Below, one piece after another: positions 21,036-34,023 of a stretch of 64,000 bases of DNA; within the stretch, counting starts at the first letter, position 1, and each line of letters opens with the position of its first letter. Source of the DNA: Phanerodontia chrysosporium (taxonomy: Eukaryota > Basidiomycota > Agaricomycetes > Polyporales > Phanerochaetaceae). The DNA is taken from positions 1,488,001 through 1,552,000 of the forward strand of contig MJGA01000003.1 of the NCBI GenBank assembly GCA_001910725.1. Reading direction: 5' to 3'. The notes beneath the pieces are model-generated. The model saw only the letters and a program-made list of their open reading frames with translations, made no database searches and had not been told where the DNA came from. The translations under genes and the position numbers were made by a program.

Positions 21036-24000
21036 CTATGAACGATTTCCACCAGCTGTCTGTCTTTGCAGGATCTTTTGGAGAACGTCCACGGTGCCCG
21101 ATTTTGCCGGGTCCTTGCTTAACCTTCGGATTTCCTTCATGATCCTGCAAATGGAGGTGTGAGCGATACGGAGTATGTTCGAGAAACACTCGGCCTATTA
21201 CCTCTCGCGACCCTCCAGCACGGCAGGGCAGTGGACAAGAGAATGCATGGGCGCCGTTCCACACACAACGCAGAACATAATCATGGAACTTCCGCTCTCT
21301 TTAGCCTTCTTCCGAGGAGGTTCTGCAGGATGAGGTGATGACGCTCGTCTTGACGGTCCCGGTTGTGCGGAGCTATTAGTAGGTACGGCAGCAATAGGTC
21401 GAGGTTGGGGTGCGTTCCCGGTAGCCACCTGGCTGCGTGATGCAACGCCGGACGCGCTTGAACCAGCAAGTACCACAGGGCGCGGCTTCGGAGGTGCCTG
21501 CACAGGCCTCAGCGTAGTGCTGATGGCCGGAGCAGGCTGCGCAGTACCGTTTCGCGCGGAGGGCTGTGGAAGCTGACGGGGTGTAGGGATCGTCTTTGAG
21601 TTTGCTTCCACAGGGTGTAGAGGTTGACCGATTACGAGCTTCATTTTCCCGCGTTTCGCCAGAGTCTCGTCTATGACTGCGATCGCCGCACGCTTTTGGC
21701 AAATCAGCCTGCAAGTCACCACAAAACAGTCAATGTCACGCACCCTTTCTTCGATAGACTCCCCGCTGTCGACGGTCATGAGGATTCGTCGGTACTCAGC
21801 GAGGTTCTCCGAGCTCTCGGTCATGAAACAAGGTCGATTCGGGTGTTCAAGACCACAAAGCCCGCATGATGGGTCGTTGTCTCCGAGTGAAAGCCGGTTA
21901 TGGATAGGCGACAAAGGTACTGACGATGAGGCATGTTGGCTTGGAGCGACGTCGATATGTTGTGACTTCTTTCTCCTTTGCTTCTGTTTCTTGGCGAGCT
22001 GGTCGGCGAGGCTTATGTCGAGGTCGTCCGACGCTGCACCGGAAGCAGTGCTGACGCCGTCTGAATCGTCGATTTCCGAGAGATCAAAGGCGTCATCGTC
22101 AGATCTACCAGCCTGTTGTTTGCCTTTGCCCTTCTTGTCTTTCTCTTTCGCTTTGGTTGGAGTATCAGGCAAGTCGAGAATTTGCTACAAAGGGCGTCAG
22201 AGAAAGTCTGGCAGTCATATCGGCTCGGATAGAAATATACTACCTGTGGGAAGACCGCAGCTGCCTTTCGTCGCACACCACGACCGGTCTCCTCCTTTGC
22301 CCGTTCTTTGGCTCTCTCCTCCGCGATGCGAGCCAGCGTCTGAGCCCAAGCATCTTCCTGCGCCTTCTCTTCCGCGTCCTCTTCCATGTCTCGGAAGCCT
22401 TCCTTCTCCGCAGCCCAAACCTTCGCAAAAGCGAAAGACGTATTCTCCCCTGCAGCAGGCTCTTGCTGGTCGCCCTCCTTCTCCGTCTTCTCGATCAACT
22501 GCTGGATATCATGGTCCGAGTCTGCCCCAAGGTAAGTACCACGAGAACCTGGGAATGACGGAAGCCGCCTACAATGAATGTCTCGAGATGCCTGGGCCTC
22601 GTTGTCTTCGAATAGTGCCTGGGCACCGAACATCAAGATAGACTTCACATCTTCGTCAGAATCCTTATCATCCATCTTCTGTACAATCAGGTGGTCCAAG
22701 ACGAGTTTCTTCTTTCCCGTCTGCATGATACGCTCTACAAAGACGAGGTGAAGAATTATCTTCAGAGGCAGGAAGGCCACGACGAAAGGAGTGCCCACCC
22801 TCAGCAGAATCCTTGACCATGAACTTGAATACGAGACAAGTTTTCTTCTGCCCGTATCGATGCGCGCGTGCGATAGCCTACATAGCCGTGATCATCTGAG
22901 AGACATCGCAGATGCCAACAGAACGCACCTGCAGATCTTGGTGCGGATTGAAGTCAGGATCGAAGATAATGACAGTATCAGCAGTTGTCAAGTTGATGCC
23001 GACACCACCAGCCCGAGTACTGAGAATATAAATGAAGATATCTGAACCAGGTTTGTTGAACTCGTCCATGCCCTTCTGTCGCTCAGCCTGTTTGGTACTG
23101 CCGTCCTGACATACAATCGATTCATGTCAGCTCGTAGCGGTAGCAATTGCAGGTACATACGAGACGGAGATACTTGATCCCTTCGCCGTTGAGGAAGTCC
23201 TCTATCATATCGAGCGCAATAGCGAACTAGCAGACAGTTAGTATATGTATCATACGGACAGTGCGGCGAGGGCGCACCTGACTGAAGAGAAGGACACGAT
23301 GACCACGAGCCTTGAGCTTGGGCAGCATCATTTTCAGCATAACCAACTTCGCGCTCGCACCGATGAGCCTCTCATGCGCCTCATGAGGAGGAAGACCGGT
23401 AGGTTCGATGTCTCGTGACACAAGATAAGGATGTTGAAGACACCTGACGCAATGTCAGACGTTTGCAGAGCACTTAGACGACAAGGCTTACTTCCGGAGC
23501 TGCATGAGGATGTTGTTCATATTAGACTTCTTCACCGCGGAGTTGACCTTGGACCCTCCAGCAGCTGCGGTCAACGCGATGCTGCGTAGGACGTCGACGT
23601 TTTGACCTGTGATAATATGAATTGACACACGGCGATGATCGTCATGCGATACATACTCAGGATGGACCGGTAGACCTCCTTTTGTAGAGCGGTCATGCTC
23701 ACCGGGACGATGACCTCGTTCTACCACACAGTTGAATTCTTCCCAGGAGGGACAAGACTGAGCAGACATTACCTTTGGTGGCAGTTGAAGCACCTCAGAC
23801 TTGATGCGACGCAGGAAGTAAGGACGCAGTCTTGTATGCAGTTCCCTGATCTTCTCTTCATTCAGCTCCTCATGCTCCTTCGTGAGTGTCTCCAGATCCC
23901 GCCACTCGACGGGATCCAGGAAGTTCATTAAGTTGAACAACTCGCGGATATTGTTATTCAAGGGCGTCTAGGAATGCATGGGTATCGGCTCAGGATGAGA

Positions 24001-27000
24001 GGATCTCATGGCACTCACTCCAGTTAAAATAATGCGATGGATGGTGTTCAGTTCTTTGAGCTTCTTGAAGAGCAGGCTGCTGTCGCTCTTGACTGTATAT
24101 AACATGAGTATCGCGGACTATACGTGCTGTAAGGCCACCCACGTCGCTGTCCTTCGTCTACCACCAGCACTTCCCATCGAGGCATCGCCTTGAAGAGTGT
24201 CCCGATATCTCTTGCATTGGTGAACGTTTCATACGTCGTCACAAGCACATGGAATTTCGCACCCGTCGTCTTCGGCTTGACGGTGGGGTGATTTAGCTCG
24301 TACTGACGGATGATCTCGCGAGCCTTGGAGTCGCCATAGAACGGTACAACGCGTAGGTTTGGTGCCCATCGCTCAAGCTCACGGATCCAGTTAGTAATCG
24401 TAGAGTTGGGGACGACTACCAGGGCAGGATAGGCCGAGAAGGGAAGCTTCTCGAACCCTTTGATAACCTGCCCGAGGAATGTGGCTATCTGAACAGTTTT
24501 ACCCTACGACTCATTAGCGAAGCGCTAGTACCACCAAGGTGAGATGACCCACTAAGCCCATCTCGTCGGCGAGAATGCAATGCTGGAGGTTCCACCAGTT
24601 GTTGCACAGCCAATTGACACCATCCACTTGGAAAGGCATCAGCTTTAGCCCAGGAGCCTGCCCCAAGTCTGGCTGGTTTTCCGGCGTAAACCTGTAGTTC
24701 CGCATGAACCCATTCTTCGGGCGGGCGTCGAATGTCTTCTGGTCATCTCTAGACAGCACCGGGACAACAACGTCTCTCGCAGCAAGGAAACGCTCGAACG
24801 CAGTCTCGAATGCCGACCAACCTGGGTCTCCTTTACGTGGAGGAGATTCCCATGTAGCTAGAAAGTGCAAGTTAGATATGGGACCATAGTTGCTTTTTGC
24901 GAGTACATACATTCTTCGTAACCGAGGCCGGCCCACTTGAAGAAGCCCCATGCGACGAGTCCGATGTCATCCTTGGTGATTCGCCTCTTTTCCCGCCGTT
25001 CATAGCTCTCGATGGTCTCAGTGACCTTGTCGCCAGGCTGCTCGCCCTCGTTGTAAGCAAGCTCACGTTCCACGACGGTTTCTTCGTCGAGATCAATGTC
25101 CGAGTCCCCGCCTTGTCGCTCGTCCTCCTCGTCGCTAACGACCGCGCGCCGGGTCTTCTTGCCTCGAGGTGCTCTCTTGACTCGCGATCTCTTAAGCCAC
25201 AGCAAGACATCCAGAACTCGATCGATCGTCTTCCAACTCGGTGGTATTCTCCGCTCGGCGTCCGGCATGGGGTTTAGGGCTCGCGAGATGTCCCCTTCGT
25301 CTTTCTTGGCACGACCCTCCGAGTCGTCGACGATGTCCTCTTCATCGGGGGCGAAAGCAGGAACTTCGTCCACGTCCATGACTCCTGAAGCATCGTCGGT
25401 AACTGGTTCAGGAAGCAAAGGAATGTTGGGCCCTTTCACGAGGAAATTCTTCAACTTCGCAGGGTACGTTGCGAGGAGCCACATGTGCGGTACCCATTGT
25501 AAACGCTTATAGCTGCGGTCGGCCCATTTGACGAGGTATTCGCGCGGCAAAGCTGACTTGAAGTTCGGAAGCTCGCCTGGAGGTGCTGGCGGCTCCTTAG
25601 CGTTCTCTGGGAAAGGACGCCAGGCGATGATGTGCTCCAGGGTGTAAGTGAAAGAGACGCAGTCAGCGCACTGCCAGTGCGTAGTGCCCTGGTAGTATTC
25701 TGCTATCTCGTCTGTTGTATATCTCTCATTTGGATCGGCGTAACGAGATAGAGGTAAGTGGTCGTAATGTGCAACTCGCTTGCAAGTCACGCATCGGAAG
25801 AGCAGCTGGTCGGAAATTGTAGAAGGAGTAGCGTCGCGATTTGCTCCGCTGGGGGTAGGAGTAGCGCTTCCCTCTTTCGTCAGGTCAATCATAGTTATGT
25901 CGCCGTCGAAAGTTGAGGGCGCAGGTTTATCACCAGTGGGGACAACGACGCCTCCAACCTCAAGAGCCGGTTGCCTGCAAGCCATGCAAACGCCGCCCTT
26001 CATGCAAGAGCCACAAATGAACTCGGTCGTCTCGTGAGCTTCTAGCCCGCTTCGTTTGATGGGCTGCGGAGGTGCTTCCCCCGGGTCGTGAGCTTGTGCC
26101 TGCTCCCATTTGGCCTTCTCCTTTTCGTTGATAGCCCGTAGAATCTCGTCGCGCTGGGTCTTGGCAAGACATCCCCAGTGTGCAACGACTGGACACCTCA
26201 GACTAAAGTTCATTGATCAGTATCGAGCGTAAACACAGAACGCCGACAGCCTACCACACGACCCAGCCTCCGAGAGATGCGAGACGACTCTCGTCATCGT
26301 CATCATCTTCGAAATCGTCCGAGGTCTTCCTACTCTTCCGCTTTTTGCCCTTGTGCTTAGCGAGCAACTTTTGAGTGGGTTCCCGCTGGCACTTCTCGCA
26401 TTTAGCGCGGTGAGCAGTCGTGGTCCCGAAATCGTCAAAAAACGCCTGCGGTCCTTCATGGACGACGCCGTAACCACGTATCCGCTTCTTTGGCTCAGCC
26501 CTCTTCTTTGGATGGTTGGTTTTCGCGCGAGACGCATATTCGCCATCGTCAATGAAGTCGTCGTCGTCGAGATTGTCGCGAGCTTGCTTGGCGGAACGCG
26601 TAGACCGCCGGAGACCATCAGGCTGGGGTGCAGGAAACGACTCCTCGTCCTCATCCTCGTCCTCATCCTCGTCAATTAACGAGATCACTTTCCGCGACCT
26701 AGTCTTCTTTGGACTAAAAGGAAGACTTGTCTGCTTCTTGTGACTCGACTTTCCAGCAGCGATCGCGCGACTTGACCGTCGAACAGGAATTTCGTCCTCT
26801 TCATCGGCTTCCGTAAACGCGTCATCCTCGGCTTCCAACGAGGATGTGTATGCGTGACTAATGGCTAGCTCATCTTCTGATTCAGGAGCAGCACTGTCGT
26901 GACGCTTGGGATTTCGTCCGACCTTCAGGGTCAACTTGACCCGCGACTCGGGGTGGATATAGCTCGCTGACGGGTCGAAAGGCTCCAGCACACCCTCCTC

Positions 27001-27504
27001 CTTCCTTCGTTCTGACCGCAATCACTTTATTGTTGCATAAGATCACAATAAAGGGCGACATACCATAATCTTCTACCAGATGGGGGTGTTCTTCGGCGAA
27101 TTGAAGTGCGGGAAACTTGACAATGTGAATGGTCGGTTGGAACGCGAGACAGGTGCGTACAAACTTACCCTCATAGCAATGCCACTAGACAGCCTCACGA
27201 AGTATTGCAGGGCATCTCCGACCTTGTATTCTCCGATGATACACTCCACGTTGCCTGCAGTAAGCTGGTCGGCGGGTACGTTGAGGTCCGCGAGACCTGA
27301 GTAGTTGGTCTTCTTGTCCGCAGGCAGAGCAGAGACCTCGACATATGCTCTCCTCTTTCGTTCGGCCAGCGACAAGGATGTCATGTGCGATAATTCTGCA
27401 GAGGTCTCTTCCGACTGGGAGCGAGCCTGAGAGGTGGCCATCTCGAGGTCTGATTGGGATGCCGGAGCGAATAGAAGTTCTACTTCTTGCGCGTTGTCCG
27501 ACAT
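21036..27504 (-). CDS. CHD/Mit1-like SNF2 chromatin remodeller with zinc-finger segments
   Basis: The start at 27504 ([20 protein letters not shown]) leads to [33 protein letters not shown], then an intron (GTATGT...GGTCAG) into [20 protein letters not shown], so the N-terminal exon belongs to the same gene. Acidic and basic disordered segments follow, then PHD/zinc-like cysteines ([49 protein letters not shown]). Chromodomain-like stretches come next ([32 protein letters not shown]). The motor contains [30 protein letters not shown], a VVDEGQRLK motif [48 protein letters not shown] and [10 protein letters not shown]. Beyond it are [13 protein letters not shown] and [20 protein letters not shown]; a final exon ends at 21036. 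The layout matches S. pombe Mit1 (SHREC complex), a heterochromatin-silencing nucleosome remodeller. Near 2,000 residues, many introns. Confidence 0.85.
26640..26675 (-). repeat. GAGGAT-type hexanucleotide repeat encoding Asp/Glu
   Basis: On the coding strand an alternating GAT/GAG array encodes [11 protein letters not shown] in the disordered N-terminal part of the Mit1-like protein. On the plus strand it appears as CCTCGT/CCTCAT repeats. Confidence 0.8.
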
Positions 27505-27796
27505 TATTGGGTGGTGTTACAGAGCCAAATGAACGCGGTCAAGACATAGGTTTCGCGTGAACGACGCGGTATGGGAGAGAAAATTAAGGTCGCGTCCTCC
27601 GCAATATTGCAGCCGCGTGCCCGACGGCAGTTGCCGGTCATTTCAAGCGCTCGTTGCCACAAAGCTCTTCAGCGCTCAGCGAGCCTCGCACACGCACTTG
27701 TGCACGGAGCACTATCCAAGCGGAAGGCCGCGCTAGCACGTAGTACGTATCCACCTCCATGCACTGCGTACATACTAATGAGCGCGTGATGCTGGC

Positions 27797-28977
27797 TCAA
27801 ATGTATCCGCCCTCTGCAAGCCATCTCGTACATTGCTCTGCAAGCGTTTCTCCGTGATCTACATTGAGAAATAAGGATTCTCAGTCGCAGCATGTATATC
27901 CTTGAGAGACACTGACTAATGCAGAATGAATGAGGTATGCCAGGCTCACCGTGCACCACCTTGACCGTCTCTTCTTCGCTGCCAAGGACGCGAAGAAGCT
28001 CCCACATTTGTTCACCGACCCAGTGATCCTGGTCTGCGAAGTATACGTGAAGCCGCTCCTTATTTCGCCGCAGCAGGTCTTCGTCGAGGCCCTTGATCGT
28101 CATCATCTCCTCGTGAGCCATCGTTAGACAATTGAAGACAGTGGTAGGGGAACTGATCAGACTGCGCAGAACCGCCCGTTGCGCGACAGGCCAGTCGCCG
28201 TATAACATAGCCAGTACGCGGTCCGGGATGATGAAGGTCAACTTCGCCAACCATGCGATGGCGCGCGGCAACGGTGAGGCAAAAAGGCTCTGTTGAACGA
28301 GCGTCACTACACGGTCTGGCGCGTAGTGAAGAACGCACGGATAAACGGCGGCCATTGGGCGTGTCTGCTATGTCGCATATTGTCGGAAACAGGAGGAAGG
28401 CTGCGTCTACGCCGTTTTCTCTATATTTCATGACCTATTCATAACATACGACGTGAGACCACTTCAAGGGGCAGCATCATCGTACTTTACTTGTGTTGTG
28501 ACCCACGACCCGACACTGTGGCCGACTACAACAACACGCTCATAATTGCGCTTTACAATATCAAATAACTCCAGGACGTGCTCGACTTGCGCCGGTAAGG
28601 AAGCTACAGAGTAGTCGGTGTGATCTATATCAATTCCTGGCGTATGGCCGACGAAGGCATGGGCGACGATATTGAGCCGTTTCCCCGACTTCTCGTGGAT
28701 CGCAGATAGAAAAGGCGTATACCAATCCAAGAGCCCAGGATTGCCTATGCAAGGTTAGGTGACTTCGTCCATCCTATAGAGGGAGAAGCTTACCGGGAAT
28801 AAATATCATACACGTGCTGCTGTCGTTTTGGCTAGGCCACCAGAGAGCATGCGCCACGGAGGGAAGCCCACAATGCCTGAAGAGTGCACTTTGATAGTTC
28901 ACTGGTTCCGTAGAGGGCTCCCCAGGCAGCTGTTGGTTGAGTGGCTCCAGGAAGTCAGGTAAGTGCACGGTTGCCAT
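27797..28977 (-). CDS. Alpha/beta hydrolase, lipid-droplet-associated (DUF2305/LDAH-like)
   Basis: The start at 28977 reads MATVHLPDFLEPLNQQLPGE. Spliced, it gives CMIFIPGNPGLLDWYTPFLS, the oxyanion region typical of DUF2305, then VVVGHSVGSWVTTQ, the nucleophile elbow (GHSVG). Next come LLFPTICDIADTPNGRRLS, then SLFASPLPRAIAWLAKLTF and YFADQDHWV, with the acid Asp in FADQDHW. A final splice (GTCAGT donor) joins PHSFCI to HGETLAEQCTRWLAEGGYI and the stop at 27797; the His of PHSFC is the likely catalytic His. The family contains human LDAH and its yeast counterparts, associated with lipid droplets and sterol or triacylglycerol turnover. It is divergent from SEC8 across about 200 bp. Confidence 0.82.
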
Positions 28978-29181
28978 CGGTCGCGTCCTGAAAGGCCTGA
29001 AAGCCCGAGCCTTGCAAAGACTGAAGCTCAAGGAAGTTCGGAAAGACAAAATCAAGACGCGACGCACAACAACGGCGCCAACCAATTCGGGAGGAGCTCA
29101 TGACGGATTTGGCAGCGAGCACTGCACGCATGCGCTCGCGTCCTGCGACCGCGAGACTTGACTCTACTTGACAACAGCTCT

Positions 29182-32100
29182 ATGTCTCGTGTTCCCTATC
29201 CTTCCGCACGACGTCCACAAACACCAAATGACAGCCACTACGAGGATGGGCCCACTTCGCCAAATACAACGAGGCCGCTTCAGATAAATAGGCCTCAATC
29301 ACGTCCAACCACACCCAGTAGCCGTACTACACCGCTACCTGGTCCGTCCAACTCGATACCTCCTGTGCCTACTCGTCCTGCAAGATCTGGTCTCAGAGGA
29401 CGAAACCCTTCGGAGCTATCTGGCTCGGAGAGGCTCTCTCTTGATACTCTCAATGGTGACTACCGAGACAGCACAGGTACTACTCGTTCGGACGTTTCAC
29501 AGCCTCCCGGGCGACCTCCCCGGGCAGGTCTCTCAACGGTACCTAGCAATGCTCAGGTACAGACGAACAATCTGCTCAGTCCCCTCACTCCGTCCTCGGC
29601 AGGGACGGAACTGTCACCGTCCGAGGCTGCTGCCCTGGCAATGTTCCAGCACGCTATTGCTCGGCGCCGGGGCATGACAGAAGAAGATGTCCTGGATCAA
29701 GAATACAAGAGAGAGAAAGAGCGCGAGGCAGCGATTCAAATGGATCGCCAGAGGAGGATTCGGGAGAAGGTGCCTGGTATGAGAGCGCACAAGCCTCGAG
29801 CCGGAGACATTGATGGTGAGTACCCCGAAATATGTATACCAAGTATGATACGCTCATATACTCCTCACAAGCTGTCCTCAATGAGATCAAAGACGAATGG
29901 GAGCTTGTCACAAATCCAGATGTAAGTGTTGACTTTCCAGGCACCCTTTTATACGGATACTAAGCTAGTCACAGTTCAATCCCGTAGACCTTGCTCTCCA
30001 GCTCATAGATGATTCGGGTGAACTAGCATCCGGAAAGGATATGTCTTCGTTTCGACAGACCAAGGACATGCTGTCGAAAGCCCTCAAAGGATCCGTTGAT
30101 AGTACGTTTATCGTACCGGCGTTCTGTGGCGACTATTAATCATGAATGATTAGAGCATTACCAGGCCTTCAATGCATCTCTTTCCCACCATGCATCCCTC
30201 CTGAATCATCTGAGCGGCATACAAGGGCAGATATCCGAAGCCAGGTCCGCGCTTCAGGAGGCTAAAGATGGTTTGGGCAGTAAACGAGGCGACCTGGTGC
30301 AACTATGGTCAAGGAACCAGACTCTGGAAGAGATGCTTCGTATTTTGGACCAGATGTGCGTTCTCCGACGAACCACAATGCGCCGAGACTCTGAATTGCT
30401 TATTCAGTGAACACCTGCGCTCGGTGCCAGACGCGTTGGAGAGTCTAATCTCCGAGAAGAGGCTCCTCCAGGCCGCTGTACTCCTCGTACGAAGTCTGAA
30501 ATTAATCCACAAGCAGGACATGATGGACATCGGCGCTTTAGCTGATCTACGCAGCTATCTCAACACACAGGAAACGGTACGTCGGTCTAGCTAAATTGTT
30601 GTGGTGAAATTTCTCAATGGTTCAGGCATTGAGGGAAATCCTTGTGGACGAACTGCATAGCCATCTGTACCTGAGATCCTTTTGGTGTGAATCAAGATGG
30701 GTCGTGTATGAACCAGGACAGCAGACTTGTACGTACAGAATCAGTAGACACATACATGCTATTCACGCTCAGTCAGTTCAAAAGGTCGACTTCGAGGACG
30801 ACGGTGCTCCCGTAGACCCCCGTAGAGCCTCCGTCCCAAGTACCCCAATCACACCCACATCCCGCTCCAGTCGGCTTAGCCGGTACCTTGACGACCTCAA
30901 CCTCCGTCCAAACGAGCCACCGTTCGATCTTAGCGAGCAGAATCACCTTGATGGCAGCTCAGGTGCAATCTTGCAGGCGTCTGCAACCATGTCTCTGGGT
31001 CTCCATGCAAACCACTCCAGGACGTCCTTGTCGCTCATGGCTACACCTTCGCTTTCTGGTGCCGCCAGTCAGAGTGTTCCTCAATCGAATCGAAATCCCG
31101 AGGCAGACTCGTTCTTGTACATGGAGACCCTCCTCGAAGCGTTGGCTGTCCTGGGAAAGCTGGGTCTTGCACTTGACATTGTTGCCCAGAAATTGCCCCA
31201 AGAAATCTACGGCCTGGTGGAAACAACACTGGACGAAGTTGCGGAACGCGCGGAATACGGCCGGCGAGCTTCGACCTTGGGTACAGGTGCTGCCACTAAC
31301 GTCGGAAGGCCGAACGACATCTACTTTTACACAGATTCGGGGATCTCTAGCCTGTCATACAGCTCAGGATCTGTCGGGATGCATCCCGGTGGGTATGATA
31401 AGCTCCTTCCTGCACGTGCGTTGCGTCTGGCGGCTCTTGAGATGTCTACGAAGCGTGGCGACCAGGAGATTATGAAGGATTTCTTCTGGACGCTTTACTC
31501 CAAGCTCGACGCCGTGGCGCAAGGTCTGCGAGTGATCTATGAAGTGTCGAATCGCATAGGCTCTGTGGGTTCCCAGTAACCACGAGGCGATGTGTTTCTC
31601 ACCGGTGTTTGCAGAGAAGAGACTTCAAGGACACGTCAGGTACCAAGCCCGGTTCCTTGTTCCCGTTAGCAGAGATATGGTCCCCCATTCAAGCCGAAGT
31701 GAGTGCCAAGAAGAAAAAAAAATACGTGTAGCTGACATATTTCTAGGTGCGGACTTTGTTGAACGACTACATCACGGACGAAGAGCAAGGCGTCGTTTCG
31801 GGCCGCAATCCTATCTCCTCCATCAACGAAGTCCTCCGGGAAGGCAAGCACCATCGTGATAAGACAAAACCCGTCTTCCGGTTTGCAGATGCAGACTCGA
31901 AGCTAGTGAACAAGCACCTGAAGGCGCATGAAGATGAGCTTACACGCGTTCTAAAAGATACTGTACCTGGCCTGGTACAAGGATCCACGGAAAGTGCGGT
32001 GCAGGCGACCCTATCTGCTGTTGGACAAGATGATCGCCTGCTAGGAAGCGGGCACCACCATCGAGTGCTCGTACACCCCGATGCGTTCCATGTCAGCGTA

Positions 32101-33922
32101 CTATTTCAGCCCACCCTTGCTTTCATGGATCGTATTGCTGAGGTACTGCCGGAAGGAAGGGAGGCTGTTCGCGCTTCGAGTAACGTGCTCGATGAGTTTG
32201 TGCTGAAGGTGTATCTGCCGCAATTGGAGGACAAGGTCTCAGAGCTTTTCCATCAAGCCGTTAGTAGTAAGTGCTCACTATCCACGGTAGACGGAATGAT
32301 TTCATACCCATATGCACTTAGGTTCCGATGCCTTCCAGCCGGACTCTGCTTCTAGGAGCCTCTCATCAAGACCACTCATGAAGGCAGGTCACTTGCTCTT
32401 ATCACACGCGTTAGCTGTTCTTGACACTCCATTATTCAGGCCGCTGTCCAGCTCATCGCTCTCATTAACTCTCTTTGTTCGATGCTCCGGACAACACCTT
32501 TCCACCGAGAGAGCTATTCGAGACTGATATTGACAGTAATCGTGCAGTTTTACCAGCGGTGCAGCGACAAGTTCCAAGACCTTGTGTCCATCAAGGATCA
32601 AGACGAGAGCGAAGGTCTCCCGCGCCTGTCACTCGCTGCTCAGTGGTCACAACGGTCCGAGCTTATACCCTGTCTGACGGAGCTCTTCAGCGTCATTGAA
32701 GACCCGGAGGCAGTGAACAAGAGGGCGCAGCTGTGCAGACAGCACACGCACCTAGAAGGCAGTCTACTAGGAGATAGGACAGTCGGAAAGGATCAACTCG
32801 TACGAACCACACGTGACCTCGCCACTCTGACAACCTTGTATCACAGCGTCGTAAGTAACCCATCCGTGCATCTCCGCATATTCTCACTTTATTTTCGTAG
32901 ACGTGGTTCTCTACCGAGCTTAGCAACCTGAAGTCTGGCCCGGAAGGGTCACTGTCTCCAACGTCTCCCCACAAACTGGAGCCGCTGAGTGCTGTTTCGC
33001 CCTACACACCATACCCACATGCATTAGCCTCGCAAACCGCCGAGCAGTTACAGCTTCCATTGTCCAGCGCTATGGCTTTGTCAGTGTCCATGCACATCAA
33101 CTTTCGTCTCCGAACTGACGTCGTGGTAGGCGCTTCCAAGCTCTTCAGAAGACGTATGAGCAGTTGTCCGAGACGATCCTGCACACCGTACGAGTGGACA
33201 TACGGTGTAGAGTATGGCACCACCTGGATCTCGCTCTCCGTAGCGTAGGTCTACGTCTATCTTCCAACATTTCCAGCTGCTCACCGTTCGCAGGGGAACT
33301 ACTACATCGACCAAGAGGCCTCTGAGCCAGACCCACATATCGTTGATCTGAATGCAGATCTTGTCAAGTGCGATGATTACACTTCAAGCACTCTTCCTCC
33401 CAAGGAAAGAAAGTGCGTGGTCACCCCATCCCGTCCATAGCTTCAGTTGGCTGAGCATTCTCTCCAGATTCGTCTTCGAAGGCGTCGGTCAACTTATGCA
33501 GAGCTTGCTGATCTCGAACGCAAGACATATCTGTGCGATGAATCAAAATGGGGTCAAGAAGATGTTCCGCAACATTCTCGCGCTTCAGCAAAACATCAAG
33601 ATTATTTCAGAAGGACTGCAGGTTGATTTCGACCGTGCGAAGCGTTACTATGCTTTGCTCACCAAATCGCCTACGGTGCGTACCTCGTGCTGGTATCTGC
33701 GAACTGGCGCGTTGATGCTCTCTTCCATTGCAGGAGCTTTTGGACGCCATTCGGGTAAAGCAAGAGTTTTCGTTTGACGAGTACAAGACGATCCTCGACC
33801 TACTTTGCGGCGTGGACCCTACCCAGGGAGAATCTGCAGCCGCACATGCGACAGATCGTGATTATAGCATGTACGTAATTGAGCTGCACGGGCTCGAGCT
33901 CGAGAATTCGGCAGATCAGTAA
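29182..33922 (+). CDS. SEC8: Exocyst complex component Sec8
   Basis: The start at 29182 gives MSRVPYPSARRPQTPNDSHY and a long Ser/Pro/Arg-rich N-terminus. The Sec8 N-terminal region follows: VLNEIKDEWELVTNPD, FNPVDLALQLIDDSGELASG, then a coiled coil (LSHHASLLNHLSGIQGQI). Next comes the conserved EHLRSVPDALESLISEKRLL, QAAVLLVRSLKLIH, ETALREILVDELHSHLYLRS. Downstream exons carry ETLLEALAVLGKLGLALDIV, LFSKLDAV-type helices, VRTLLNDYITDEEQGVVSGR and the C-terminal rod ending QEFSFDEYKTILDLLCGV and the stop at 33920-33922. Sec8 is a subunit of the octameric exocyst that tethers secretory vesicles at sites of polarised growth such as hyphal tips. About a dozen short introns, no break seen. The same window also encodes a Tea1-type polarity protein. 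Confidence 0.9.
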
Positions 33923-34023
33923 TACTTGGATGTACGGTGGTTATGGGACTGTTACTTGGGATTATTTATTGGGATGCTATATAGTTACCCTACTTCGCGC
34001 CGATATACTCATCTAGACATCGT

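Noticed and set aside
27073..27504. Separate small gene of 143 aa at the remodeller 5' end
   Set aside because: Splicing with GT-AG introns joins it in frame through [17 protein letters not shown] to the acidic part of the Mit1-like gene, so it is its first exon.
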